NCBI GenBank assembly: GCA_017577565.1
Contig: PKRH01000077.1
Span: forward strand, 1 to 17,221
Reading direction: 5' to 3'
Length of the DNA: 17,221 nt
DNA from: Thermoanaerobacterales bacterium
GTDB taxonomy: Bacteria; Actinomycetota; Acidimicrobiia; Acidimicrobiales; JACDCH01
Shown here: piece after piece, positions 8,347-15,276 of the stretch
Layout of the letters: each line of letters opens with the position of its first letter
Numbering within the stretch: position 1 is the stretch's first letter
Made by a program: the position numbers and the translations under genes
Notes under the pieces: model-generated
Told to the model about the DNA's origin: nothing
Seen by the model: only the letters and a program-made list of their open reading frames with translations
Databases searched by the model: none

Positions 8347-10071
8347 TCAGGCGGCAGGCGCCGGCTGGGGCCCGCGCAGCAGGCGGCCGGGGCGGGCGCC
8401 GGTCGCCTCGTCGTGCTCGCGCACGACCTGGCCCCGCTTGACGGTGGCGACGTAGCCGTGGGCCCGCTGGATGAGCCGCTTGCCGCCGGCCGGCAGGTCG
8501 CGGACCAGCTCGGGCGGCTCCAGCGCCAGGCGGTCGAAGTCGATGACGTTCACGTCCGCCAGGTAGCCGGGCGCCAGCAGCCCCCGGTCGTCGAAGCCGT
8601 AGAGCGCGGCGGTGGCCCGGGTCTGCATGTGCACCGCCTGCTCGAGGGGGATCCGCTCGCCCCGGGAGCGGTCCCGCGCCCAGTGGGTGAGCATGTAGGT
8701 GGGCAGGCTGGCGTCGCACAGCAGCCCGCAGTGGGCGCCGCCGTCGCCGAGGCCGAGCACGGTGCCCGGGTGGATCAGCATCTCGTGGAGGGCGCCGAAG
8801 TCGCCGTGGGCGTAGCCGAGCAGCGGGATGTAGAGGAGCCCCCGGCCGTCGTCGGCCATCATGAGGTCGTAGGTGACCTCCTCGGGGGTCCGGCCCTCGC
8901 GCTCGGCGATGGCCTTGACGCTCTTCTCGGGCCCGGGCTCGTAGTCCGGCGGGTCGCCGAGCGGGAAGAGCTTGTGGAAGGCCGAGGTGATGACCGCGGC
9001 GATGCCGGCGACCTCCGGCTTCTCGCGCAGCATGGCGGCCCGGACCTCGGGGTCGCGCAGCCGGGCCCGGCGCTCCTCCGGCGGCAGGTCGGCGATCTCC
9101 TGCCAGGTGCGGTGGAACATGAAGGGGTGGGCGGTCGAGTCCCAGCCGAACAGCACCGACGCCGGCTTGCCGGCCACCTGGGGGACGATGGGGATGCCCT
9201 CGGCGCGGGCCTGGTCGGCCAGCTCGAGCAGCCGGCGCCAGTGCTCGGGGCGCAGGTCGTCCTGGAGGCACCCGAAGGTGACGGGGCGACCGGTCTCGCG
9301 GGCGATGGTCCGCATCCAGGCGAACTCGGCCTCGGGGTCGAACATGTCGCTGGCGACCTCGAACACCCCGGTGCCGGCCTCGCCCATGGCCATGCCGATG
9401 CCGATCAGCTCGTCGGGGCTGGCGGTCGTGCCGGCGGCCAGCTCGCCGTCCTTCGCCCGGTGCAGGAGCGTGCGGGTGGTCGAGAACCCGACGGCGCCCG
9501 CCTCGATCGCCTCGCGCACGAGCTTGGCCATGGCCTCGATCTCGTCCGGCGTGGCCTCGGCGTTGCGGCCGCCGCGCTCGCCCATGACGTAGGCGCGCAC
9601 CGCGCCGTGGGGCACGAGCGCGCTGACGTCGAGCACGCGGGGCATGCGCTCGAGCTCGTCGAGGTACTCGGGGAACGTCTCCCAGTTCCAGGTCATCCCC
9701 TCGGCGAGGGCGGTGCCGGGGATGTCCTCGACGCCCTCCATGAGCTGGATGAGCCAGTCGCGGCGGGCGGGGTCGGCGGGGGCGAAGCCGACGCCGCAGT
9801 TGCCCATGACGATGGTCGTGACGCCGTGCCAGCTCGACGGCGTGACGTCGGGGTCCCAGGTGGCCTGGCCGTCGTAGTGGGTGTGGATGTCGACGAAGCC
9901 CGGCGTGACCAGGCGGCCCTCGGCGTCGATCTCGCGCCGCCCGCGCTCGTCGACCCGGCCGACGGCGGTGATGCGCTCGCCGTCGATGGCGATGTCGGCC
10001 GTGCCGGGCTCCCGCGCCGGTGCGCCCGAGCCGTCGACCACCGTGCCGTTGCGGATGACCAGGTCGTGCAT
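8347..10071 (-). CDS. Amidohydrolase of the N-acyl-D-amino-acid deacylase (D-aminoacylase) family
   Basis: A 574-residue metal-dependent hydrolase of the amidohydrolase-3 superfamily, probably cytoplasmic. It has the N-terminal beta-sandwich (MHDLVIRNGTVVDGSGAPAR) and the metal motif GFVDIHTHYD with H63 and H65. The family's bridging Cys is in VMGNCGVGFAP (C92), and the catalytic Asp is in LGDGGAHCGL (D443). The C-terminal strand GYLADVNVID returns to the sandwich. The two barrel histidines that bind zinc in characterised D-aminoacylases (TH.R and SH.K motifs) are not seen: the corresponding stretches read EVASDMFDP and TFGCLQDDL. True D-aminoacylase activity is therefore doubtful. The start is ATG 10071, with GGAGG at 10081-10085 (9-nt spacer). 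An in-frame upstream start at 10113 lacks support. It is divergent from the 177-residue gene. Confidence 0.85.
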   Translation of the reverse strand: MHDLVIRNGTVVDGSGAPAREPGTADIAIDGERITAVGRVDERGRREIDAEGRLVTPGFVDIHTHYDGQATWDPDVTPSSWHGVTTIVMGNCGVGFAPADPARRDWLIQLMEGVEDIPGTALAEGMTWNWETFPEYLDELERMPRVLDVSALVPHGAVRAYVMGERGGRNAEATPDEIEAMAKLVREAIEAGAVGFSTTRTLLHRAKDGELAAGTTASPDELIGIGMAMGEAGTGVFEVASDMFDPEAEFAWMRTIARETGRPVTFGCLQDDLRPEHWRRLLELADQARAEGIPIVPQVAGKPASVLFGWDSTAHPFMFHRTWQEIADLPPEERRARLRDPEVRAAMLREKPEVAGIAAVITSAFHKLFPLGDPPDYEPGPEKSVKAIAEREGRTPEEVTYDLMMADDGRGLLYIPLLGYAHGDFGALHEMLIHPGTVLGLGDGGAHCGLLCDASLPTYMLTHWARDRSRGERIPLEQAVHMQTRATAALYGFDDRGLLAPGYLADVNVIDFDRLALEPPELVRDLPAGGKRLIQRAHGYVATVKRGQVVREHDEATGARPGRLLRGPQPAPAA

Positions 10072-10092
10072 CGCCGTCCCCCTCCCTCTGGC

Positions 10093-10106
10093 TGACGCCC
10101 GCGTCA
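10093..10106. promoter_or_regulatory. Palindrome upstream of the amidohydrolase
   Basis: TGACGC-CC-GCGTCA is a perfect 6-bp inverted repeat with a 2-bp centre. It lies about 20 nt before the amidohydrolase ATG and just upstream of its ribosome binding site. The geometry suits a dimeric repressor binding downstream of the promoter. No regulator gene for it is visible in the window. Confidence 0.4.
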
Positions 10107-10123
10107 CCGACAAGCCAACACCA

Positions 10124-10143
10124 CCTTGACCAGGCGGTCAAGG
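10124..10143. promoter_or_regulatory. 20-bp palindromic operator candidate in the divergent intergenic region
   Basis: Perfect 8-bp arms CCTTGACC (10124-10131) and GGTCAAGG (10136-10143) flank a 4-bp AGGC centre. This size and symmetry are typical of TetR-family operators. On the minus strand its TTGACC half (10141-10136) can also serve as a -35 box, with a weak TTGGCT (10118-10113) 17 nt further on for the amidohydrolase. A bound regulator would block that promoter. On the plus strand it lies about 34 bp upstream of the -10 of the 177-residue gene. Confidence 0.55.
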
Positions 10144-10176
10144 CGTTCGGCCCCCGATCCTGTCGCACCCCGTCCG

Positions 10177-10182
10177 TAGGGT
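10177..10182 (+). promoter_or_regulatory. -10 box of the 177-residue gene, leaderless type
   Basis: TAGGGT lies 7 nt before the ATG at 10190, which places transcription start at the start codon. No Shine-Dalgarno is visible. No convincing -35 box is present at the expected 16-19 nt upstream. Confidence 0.5.
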
Positions 10183-10189
10183 CCGGCCC

Positions 10190-10723
10190 ATGGAGCTGTG
10201 GTCACCGCCCCACGACGCGCCCCACCTGCTCGAGTGGTGGCGCCCGCTCATCCTCGTCAGCCGCCGCGCCCGGCTCGCGGGGCTCCCGTGGGCCGTCCAC
10301 GTCGACGAGTTCCAGCTCACGGGGCGGGTGCGCCGGCGGGGCCGGCCGGACGTCTGGATCTACGAGCACCACGGCGAGGGCGGCTCGCTCTGCATCGACG
10401 CCGCCGGCGAGACCTACCGGTTCGTGGCCACGCCCCGGGGCCGGGGCGTCGGGCAGTTCCGGCGGTGCGAGCTGGCGACGGCGCTGCGGCTCGCGGGGCT
10501 CCCCCCGGCCGTGCCCGTGCGGCGGGCCGCGCTCGACGCCGGGGCGGTGGGCACGTCCGGCCCGGCCGCCCACCCCGCCGGGCGGGGCCACGCCCCGCCC
10601 ACGCCCACCGCGGCCGAGCTCGCCGACGGCGGGCCCGCGACGCCCGGCGCCCGCGACGAGGGCCGCCCGGGCGCGGTGCGCACCGTCCGCCGGGGCCACC
10701 TCACCCTCATCGCCGCCGTGTGA
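10190..10723 (+). CDS. Unrecognised 177-residue protein
   Basis: I do not recognise a family. Residues 1 to about 105 look like a folded domain rich in Trp, Arg and aromatics (MELWSPPHDAPHLLEWWRPL, then WAVHVDEFQLTGRVRRRG, DVWIYEHHGEGG, ETYRFVATPRGRGVGQFRRC), with alternating beta-strand character. Residues 110-160 are a Pro/Ala/Gly-rich low-complexity stretch, followed by a short strand-like end (GAVRTVRRGHLTLIAAV). There is no signal peptide, no membrane segment and no Cys motif. The start ATG 10190 is backed by a TAGGGT box 7 nt upstream. It is divergent from the amidohydrolase, with two palindromes between them, and its last 17 bp overlap the convergent monooxygenase pseudogene. Codon usage matches the neighbours, so it is probably a real gene. 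Function is unknown. Confidence 0.7.
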   Translation: MELWSPPHDAPHLLEWWRPLILVSRRARLAGLPWAVHVDEFQLTGRVRRRGRPDVWIYEHHGEGGSLCIDAAGETYRFVATPRGRGVGQFRRCELATALRLAGLPPAVPVRRAALDAGAVGTSGPAAHPAGRGHAPPTPTAAELADGGPATPGARDEGRPGAVRTVRRGHLTLIAAV

Positions 10724-11939
10724 CCCGCGGGCCGTCAGGTGGCGCCGAACCAGCGCCGGAGCGTCCGTCCAGCTCGTCGAGCCGGCGACCGTCGGCGCGG
10801 GCGGCGATGTGGCCGTCCGGGCGGACCAGGAGGTGCGCCGCCTCGCCGGCTCGCAGACCGAGCCGGCGGTGGGCGCGGCCGGTGTGGTCGACCAGGGCGT
10901 GGGCCGCCGCCTCGTGGGTGAGGTGGTGGGCGCGCAGGTGGGGGACCCGGGTGACCGGGTGGTCGGCTGGCACGGGCGGACCGGTCACGAGCAGGTGGAG
11001 GTGCGGGGTGGCCAGTGCCCGCTGGAGGGTGGTGGGGCGGCCGTCGACGGTGACGGGCGCGTCGGGCAGCCGGTCACCGGGCCGTGGACCCCGCCCGTCC
11101 CGGCGGGTGCCGTCGGCGCTGAGCGGGCTGTCGCGGTAGGTGACGGCGAGCTGGGCGACGCTGCGGAAGGCGCGGGCGCGGGTCGGGCGCGCCGCGAGGG
11201 CGGCGCGCAGCAGCCACGGGGCGAGTCGGGTGCGTGCGGCGCCGATCACCGGGTTGGTCGAGGTGGCGGCGCTGAAGGCGCGGTCGGTGAGCCGGAGGAC
11301 GGCGCGGCCGACCGGCCGTCGCTCGGCCTCGGAGGTGTCCAGCAGAGCGGTGTCGGCGGCGCCGGTGGTCACCCAGGCGAGCTTCCAGGCCAGGTTCCAG
11401 GCGTCCTGGATGCCGGTGTTCATGCCCTGCCCACCGGCGGGGCTGTGGACGTGGGCGGCGTCGCCGGCCAGGAGGACCCGCCCGGCGCGGTAGCGGGTGG
11501 CGTGGCGGAGCTGGAGCCGGAAGTGCGAGGCCCACACGTGGTCGTGGAGCCTCACCGCTCGTGTAGGCGTCGGCGAGGGCTTGGAGGTCCTCGGTTCTCG
11601 GGCGCTCCGGCCCGTCGCTGGTGTCGGGGCGCACGCCGATCAGCCGCCACGGTGCCGTGTGGCCCAGCGGGAAGAAGAACAGCACCCCGACGGCGACAGG
11701 TGGGCGTGGACGGCGCCCGGGGCGAGCCCCTCGGCGTCGAGGTCGGCGAGCACGAACGTCCGGGGGTAGGGGACCTCGAGGGTGCGGGGCTGGATCGCCA
11801 GCGCCCGCGACTCGGACGCCCGGTCGGGCCGGCGGTCGACGATCCGGAACCGGGCGCCGAACGCCGTCAGCCCCGCGGCGAGCGTCAGCCCCGTGGGCCC
11901 GGCCCCCACCACCAGGACGTCGGTCGAGTCGGCGCACAC
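10707..11939 (-). pseudogene. Decayed FAD-dependent aromatic-ring monooxygenase
   Basis: Remains of a flavoprotein hydroxylase of the PHBH/PheA/rifampicin-monooxygenase type. The N-terminus has the Rossmann motif VGAGPTGLTLAAGL and SRALAIQPRTLEV. It then jumps in frame (about 11770) to YPRTFVLADLDAEGL, so roughly 130-150 family residues, including the DG motif (GCDGAHS), are missing. A one-base loss in a C-run (11685-11688) shifts the frame through VGVLFFFPLGHTAPWRL and GVRPD, and the original frame would stop at 11640. A second shift near 11555-11562 returns to the first frame at VRLHDHVW. From there the C-terminal half is intact: LLAGDAAHVHSPAGGQGMNTG, the substrate domain and a thioredoxin-like end. 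The GTG start at 11939 is 12 nt behind ctaF, so it may be co-transcribed. Sequencing error could explain the shifts but not the deletion. Confidence 0.88.
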
Positions 11940-11951
11940 GGCCGGGGCCGG

Positions 11952-12437
11952 TCAGTCCCGGTGACGGGTCTGTCGCACGAACCCGGCGATGCCGACGACC
12001 AGCAGCACCGCGCCCGGCACGATCACCCACAGCCCCAGCACCAGGCCGTTGGCCAGCGTCGCCGCGCCCACGCCGATGGCGAAGGGCCAGACGCTGGCGT
12101 GGGGCAGGTAGTGGCCGTCCTCGGCCTCGCCGGTGCCCGGCTCGGCCCGCCCCTCGGCGGCGATGGCGTCGCCGGCTGCGACGGCGGCGTCGATGCGGGC
12201 GGCGGGCTCCCGCTGCTGCAGCCACAGGTAGACCCCGACCCACAGGCCGAGCACCGCCGCCACCACCAGCATCACCACGCCGGCCTCCTCGTAGGAGGTG
12301 CCCCAGTAGATCAGCGCGATGACACCGAGGATGGCGCCGATGGCGCCGAACACCCGCCACGGCACCTTCCGGTCGTCGGCCTGGCGCAGCTCGTGGCCCT
12401 GCGGCCCCTCGGTCGGCCGCGCCGCCTGGTCGGTCAC
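11952..12437 (-). CDS. ctaF: Cytochrome c oxidase subunit IV (actinobacterial type)
   Basis: A 161-residue membrane protein that fits the small fourth subunit of actinobacterial aa3-type oxidases. It has a hydrophilic N-terminus, TM segments at about 28-46 and 52-73, and a charged loop. The conserved-looking HYLPHASVWPF (109-119) leads into two more TM segments (about 117-135 and 136-154), and a basic tail follows. The subunit stabilises the oxidase complex and has no known redox centre. The start is GTG 12437, overlapping the ctaD stop as GTGA (12434-12437). There is no strong ribosome binding site, so translation is probably coupled. It is the last intact gene of the ctaC-ctaD-ctaF operon. 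Confidence 0.88.
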   Translation of the reverse strand: MTDQAARPTEGPQGHELRQADDRKVPWRVFGAIGAILGVIALIYWGTSYEEAGVVMLVVAAVLGLWVGVYLWLQQREPAARIDAAVAAGDAIAAEGRAEPGTGEAEDGHYLPHASVWPFAIGVGAATLANGLVLGLWVIVPGAVLLVVGIAGFVRQTRHRD

Positions 12438-14176
12438 GGGCCCGCCCCCGGTGCGTCGGGCCCGGCGCCGTCCCCACCGCGGCCGTCACCGCCCCCGTCG
12501 CCCGCCACACCGAGCACGACCGTGCTGTGCCCGGGGTGGTTCAGGTCCCACACCGGCCGCTGCGAGCGGATGGGCGGCAGCGTGCCGACGAAGTTCTCCG
12601 GCGGCGGGGGCGACGTCGTCGCCCACTCCAGCGTGTGGGCGTCCCAGGGGTTGTCGCCGGCGGTGGCGGGCCGGCGCAGCGATCGCAGCACGTTCCACAG
12701 GAACGGCAGCGTCGACGCGCCCAGCAGGAAGGCGCCGGCGGTCGAGATCTGGTTGAGGCCGGTGAACCCGTCCTCCTCCAGGTAGTCGGCCACCCGGCGG
12801 GGCATGCCCTGCAAGCCGAGGACGTGCTGGACGAAGAAGGTGAGGTGGAACCCGACGAAGGTCATGGCGAAGTGCACCTTGCCAAGCCGCTCGTCGAGCA
12901 GCCGGCCGGTGATCTTCGGCCACCAGTAGTAGATGCCGGCGTAGAGGGCGAAGACTGACCCGCCGAACATCGTGTAGTGGAAGTGCGCGACCACGAAGTA
13001 GCTGTCGTGCACGTGGAAGTCGATGGGGGCGGAGGCGAGCATCACGCCGGTGATGCCGCCGAGCAGGAACGTCACCAGGAACCCCAGGGCGAAGAGCATC
13101 GCGGTGGGGAAGACGATCGACCCGCCCCACAACGTGCCGATCCAGTTGAAGAACTTCACGCCGGTCGGCACGGCGATGAGCATCGAGACGCCGGTGAAGA
13201 AGGGCAGCAGCACGGCCCCGGTGGTGAACATGTGGTGCGCCCAGACGCCGACCGACAGCGCCCCGATGGCGATGGTGGCGAAGACCAGTCCGGCGTAGCC
13301 GAACACCGGCCGGCGCGAGAACACCGGGAACACCTCGGTGACGATGCCGAAGAACGGCAGCACGAGGATGTAGACCTCGGGGTGGCCGAAGAACCAGAAC
13401 AGGTGCTGCCACAGCAGCGGCGAGCCGACGACGCCGTCGTGGGAGGCCGGGTCGTAGATGTGCGTCCCGAACTGCCGGTCGGTGAACAACATGACGGCCG
13501 CGGCCGTCAGCATCGGGAAGGCCACAAGGATGAGCACGCTCGTCACGAGCATGTTCCAGGTGAAGATGGGCAGCCGGAACATGCGCATGCCGGGTGCCCG
13601 CATGGCCACCACGGTGGCGACGATGTTCACGGCGGTGAGCACGCCGGACAGGCCGGTCAGCGCGATGCCCGCCAGCCACAGGTCGCCGCCGAGGGTGGGC
13701 GAGCGCACGATCGACGACAGCGGCGTGTAGCCGGTCCAGCCGAAGTCGGCGGCGCCGTCCGCAGTCAGGAAGCCGGACACCATCGTCAGCCCGCCGAACA
13801 GGTAGAACCAGTACGACAGGGCGTTCAGTCGGGGGAACGCCATGTCCCGGGCGCCCACGTGCAGCGGCACGAAGTAGTTGGCCAGACCGAACGCGAAGGG
13901 CCCCAGGAACAGGAACAGCATGATGCTGCCGTGCATGGTGAAGCTCTCGTTGAACCGGTCCTGGTTCAGGAACTGGGACCCGGGCTCGGCCAGCTCGGTC
14001 CGGATGAGCATCGCCAGGAGGCCGCCGAGCAGGAAGAACCCGTAGGCCGTGACCATGTAGGCCACGCCGATCCGCTTGTGGTCGGTCGTGGTGACGAACG
14101 CCAGCAGGCCGGTCGGGCGGGGTGCCGGCTCGGGCGGCTCGGCGACCGCGGTCGGGCGCTCGTCGACGGTGGTCAC
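12434..14176 (-). CDS. ctaD: Cytochrome c oxidase subunit I
   Basis: A 580-residue catalytic subunit of aa3-type terminal oxidase, which reduces O2 to water and pumps protons across the plasma membrane. All metal ligands are visible: H82 in FTMHGSIM and H400 for haem a, H398 (VAHFH) for haem a3, and H265 in FGHPEVY with H314-H315 for CuB. Y269 (cross-linked Tyr) and E267 follow H265. D-channel Asp111 and Asn118 (ARDMAFPRLN) and K-channel Lys in PTGVKFFNW are also present, so this is an A-type proton pump. It has about twelve TM segments and a Gly/Asp/Pro-rich tail of 35 residues. The start is GTG 14176, with GGAGGA at 14188-14183 and a GTGA overlap with the ctaC stop. Subunit III is not in this window. 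Confidence 0.97.
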   Translation of the reverse strand: MTTVDERPTAVAEPPEPAPRPTGLLAFVTTTDHKRIGVAYMVTAYGFFLLGGLLAMLIRTELAEPGSQFLNQDRFNESFTMHGSIMLFLFLGPFAFGLANYFVPLHVGARDMAFPRLNALSYWFYLFGGLTMVSGFLTADGAADFGWTGYTPLSSIVRSPTLGGDLWLAGIALTGLSGVLTAVNIVATVVAMRAPGMRMFRLPIFTWNMLVTSVLILVAFPMLTAAAVMLFTDRQFGTHIYDPASHDGVVGSPLLWQHLFWFFGHPEVYILVLPFFGIVTEVFPVFSRRPVFGYAGLVFATIAIGALSVGVWAHHMFTTGAVLLPFFTGVSMLIAVPTGVKFFNWIGTLWGGSIVFPTAMLFALGFLVTFLLGGITGVMLASAPIDFHVHDSYFVVAHFHYTMFGGSVFALYAGIYYWWPKITGRLLDERLGKVHFAMTFVGFHLTFFVQHVLGLQGMPRRVADYLEEDGFTGLNQISTAGAFLLGASTLPFLWNVLRSLRRPATAGDNPWDAHTLEWATTSPPPPENFVGTLPPIRSQRPVWDLNHPGHSTVVLGVAGDGGGDGRGGDGAGPDAPGAGP

Positions 14177-14907
14177 CCGCCGTCCTCCGCCCTCTGCGCC
14201 GCGAGCCAGTCCTCGTACTCCTCGGCGGTCACGACCCGCACCGTGAAGTTCATGCGCCAGTGGTCGAGGCCGCAGAACTCGGCACAGCGGCCGATGTAGG
14301 TGCCGGTCTCGGTCGGCGTCACGGGGATCTCGTTGTCGACGCCCGGGATGAGATCCCGCTTGGAGAGGAAGTCGGGCACCCAGAACGCGTGGTTGACGTC
14401 GTCGGCCACCAGGCGCAGGTGGGTCGTCTCGCCCACCGGCAGCACCATCTCCGGTGGCTCGCCGGGCCCGCCGGTCACGACGACGTCGTGCTCGGGGTAG
14501 ACGAACTGCCACGACCACTGGAACCCGATGACCTCGACCCGCTCGGCGGGGTCGGGGCGCAGGTCGGTGGCCTCGTCCTCGGTGGCGACGCTGAAGGCGA
14601 ACAGGAGCGCCACCGCCACGATCGGGGTGCCCGTGTAGAGCACCTCCATCGGGATGTTGTACGGCTTCTGCCGGGGCATCTCGTCGTCCCGGCGGCGGCG
14701 GAAGCGGATGACGGCGTAGAGGATCAGCCCCCACACGAGCAGGGCCACGCCGATGGAGGCGACGAAGAAGCCCTGCCACAGCGAGAAGATGCTGTCGCCC
14801 TCCTCGGACTTGGGGTCGGGGGCGCCGAAGTTGGGCAGCTCGCACCCGGCGGCGGCCAGGGTGGCGACGGGGGCGGCCAGGCGCCAGGCACCGAGGAGGC
14901 GGCGCAC
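14173..14907 (-). CDS. ctaC: Cytochrome c oxidase subunit II
   Basis: A 244-residue subunit that accepts electrons from cytochrome c through the CuA centre. From GTG 14907 the protein begins MRRLLGAWRLAAPV, a signal peptide ending in LAAAGC, with Cys22 as a plausible lipidation site. Two TM hairpin segments follow (about 43-68 and 88-107). The CuA ligands are H173, C208, E210, C212, H216 and M219 (in NHAFWVPDF and CAEFCGLDHWRM), and WSWQF (131-135) is the electron-entry patch. An in-frame ATG at 14940 would add 11 residues ahead of the signal peptide. I prefer 14907 because a TACGGT box ends 7 nt before it and the signal peptide then has a normal n-region. First gene of the cox operon. Confidence 0.93.
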   Translation of the reverse strand: MRRLLGAWRLAAPVATLAAAGCELPNFGAPDPKSEEGDSIFSLWQGFFVASIGVALLVWGLILYAVIRFRRRRDDEMPRQKPYNIPMEVLYTGTPIVAVALLFAFSVATEDEATDLRPDPAERVEVIGFQWSWQFVYPEHDVVVTGGPGEPPEMVLPVGETTHLRLVADDVNHAFWVPDFLSKRDLIPGVDNEIPVTPTETGTYIGRCAEFCGLDHWRMNFTVRVVTAEEYEDWLAAQRAEDGG

Positions 14908-14914
14908 GGGCGCG

Positions 14915-14920
14915 ACCGTA
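14915..14920 (-). promoter_or_regulatory. -10 box of the cox operon, leaderless type
   Basis: TACGGT on the minus strand (14920-14915) is followed by 7 nt and GTG 14907. It lies inside the coding region if translation is taken from ATG 14940, which argues for the shorter protein. No convincing -35 box is seen. Confidence 0.45.
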
Positions 14921-15103
14921 GCGCACGCGCTTCGCGTCATGGGCGGTACGCGGCGTGGTACGGCTCCGGCGCGCCGGCCGTCGCGGGACGAGCCATCGTC
15001 AGATACGTAGGCCCGCGCCCGCGCCGCCTAGTCATCGGGTTGGCGCGAAAGATGCGTCGTCTGCCCGATGTGGCCGGGGCCCTCAGGGGCGCATCCTCGT
15101 CCC

Positions 15104-15244
15104 ATGTTCCCCTTCACCAGCTACGAGGCCACGAAGCTCCTCGTCGACGAGCACATCGCCGAGCTGCGGGCCTCGGCGCCGCGGCGGCGGCCGTCGCCCC
15201 GCCGCCGGGCCGGCCGCACCCGGCGCACGGACCGCGTCGACTGA
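15104..15244 (+). CDS. 46-residue basic microprotein
   Basis: A short reading frame from ATG 15104 (MFPFTSYEATKLLVDEHIAE and onwards) to TGA 15244. The first 26 residues look like an amphipathic helix with alternating acidic and hydrophobic residues (EATKLLVDEHIAELRAS). The last 20 are Arg/Pro-rich (many RRR clusters) and could contact nucleic acid or membrane. It is too short for routine gene callers. Support comes from the clear two-part composition, the position first in the plus-strand direction after the divergent gap, and a close distance (32 bp) to the regulator gene. I recall similar short proteins in actinobacteria, but no function can be given. No good ribosome binding site is visible; CATCCT at 15092-15097 is a weak -10. 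Confidence 0.5.
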   Translation: MFPFTSYEATKLLVDEHIAELRASAPRRRPSPRRRAGRTRRTDRVD

Positions 15245-15263
15245 GGGCCGGCCCCGCCGCCGT

Positions 15264-15269
15264 TACGCT
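15264..15269 (+). promoter_or_regulatory. -10 box of the right-edge regulator gene, leaderless type
   Basis: TACGCT is followed by 7 nt and GTG at 15277, the same spacing as the other leaderless candidates in this window. The other in-frame GTG, at 15271, is only 1 nt away from the -10 box and so is unlikely to be transcribed as a start. No -35 box is clear. Confidence 0.45.
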
Positions 15270-15276
15270 CGTGCCC

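Noticed and set aside
3989..8455. A 1488-codon open frame on the plus strand
   Set aside because: The sequence is Gly/Arg/Val-rich with no recognisable domain and lies opposite the SARP regulator and across the luciferase-like gene. It is an antisense shadow.
10072..10113. An upstream start for the amidohydrolase at 10113
   Set aside because: It adds 14 residues absent from the family start and covers the palindrome and ribosome binding site; ATG 10071 has GGAGG at a workable distance.
14966..14977. 12-bp palindrome CCGGCGCGCCGG in the cox divergent region
   Set aside because: Perfect, but built only of G and C, so it is expected by chance at this composition; there is no positional link to a promoter box.
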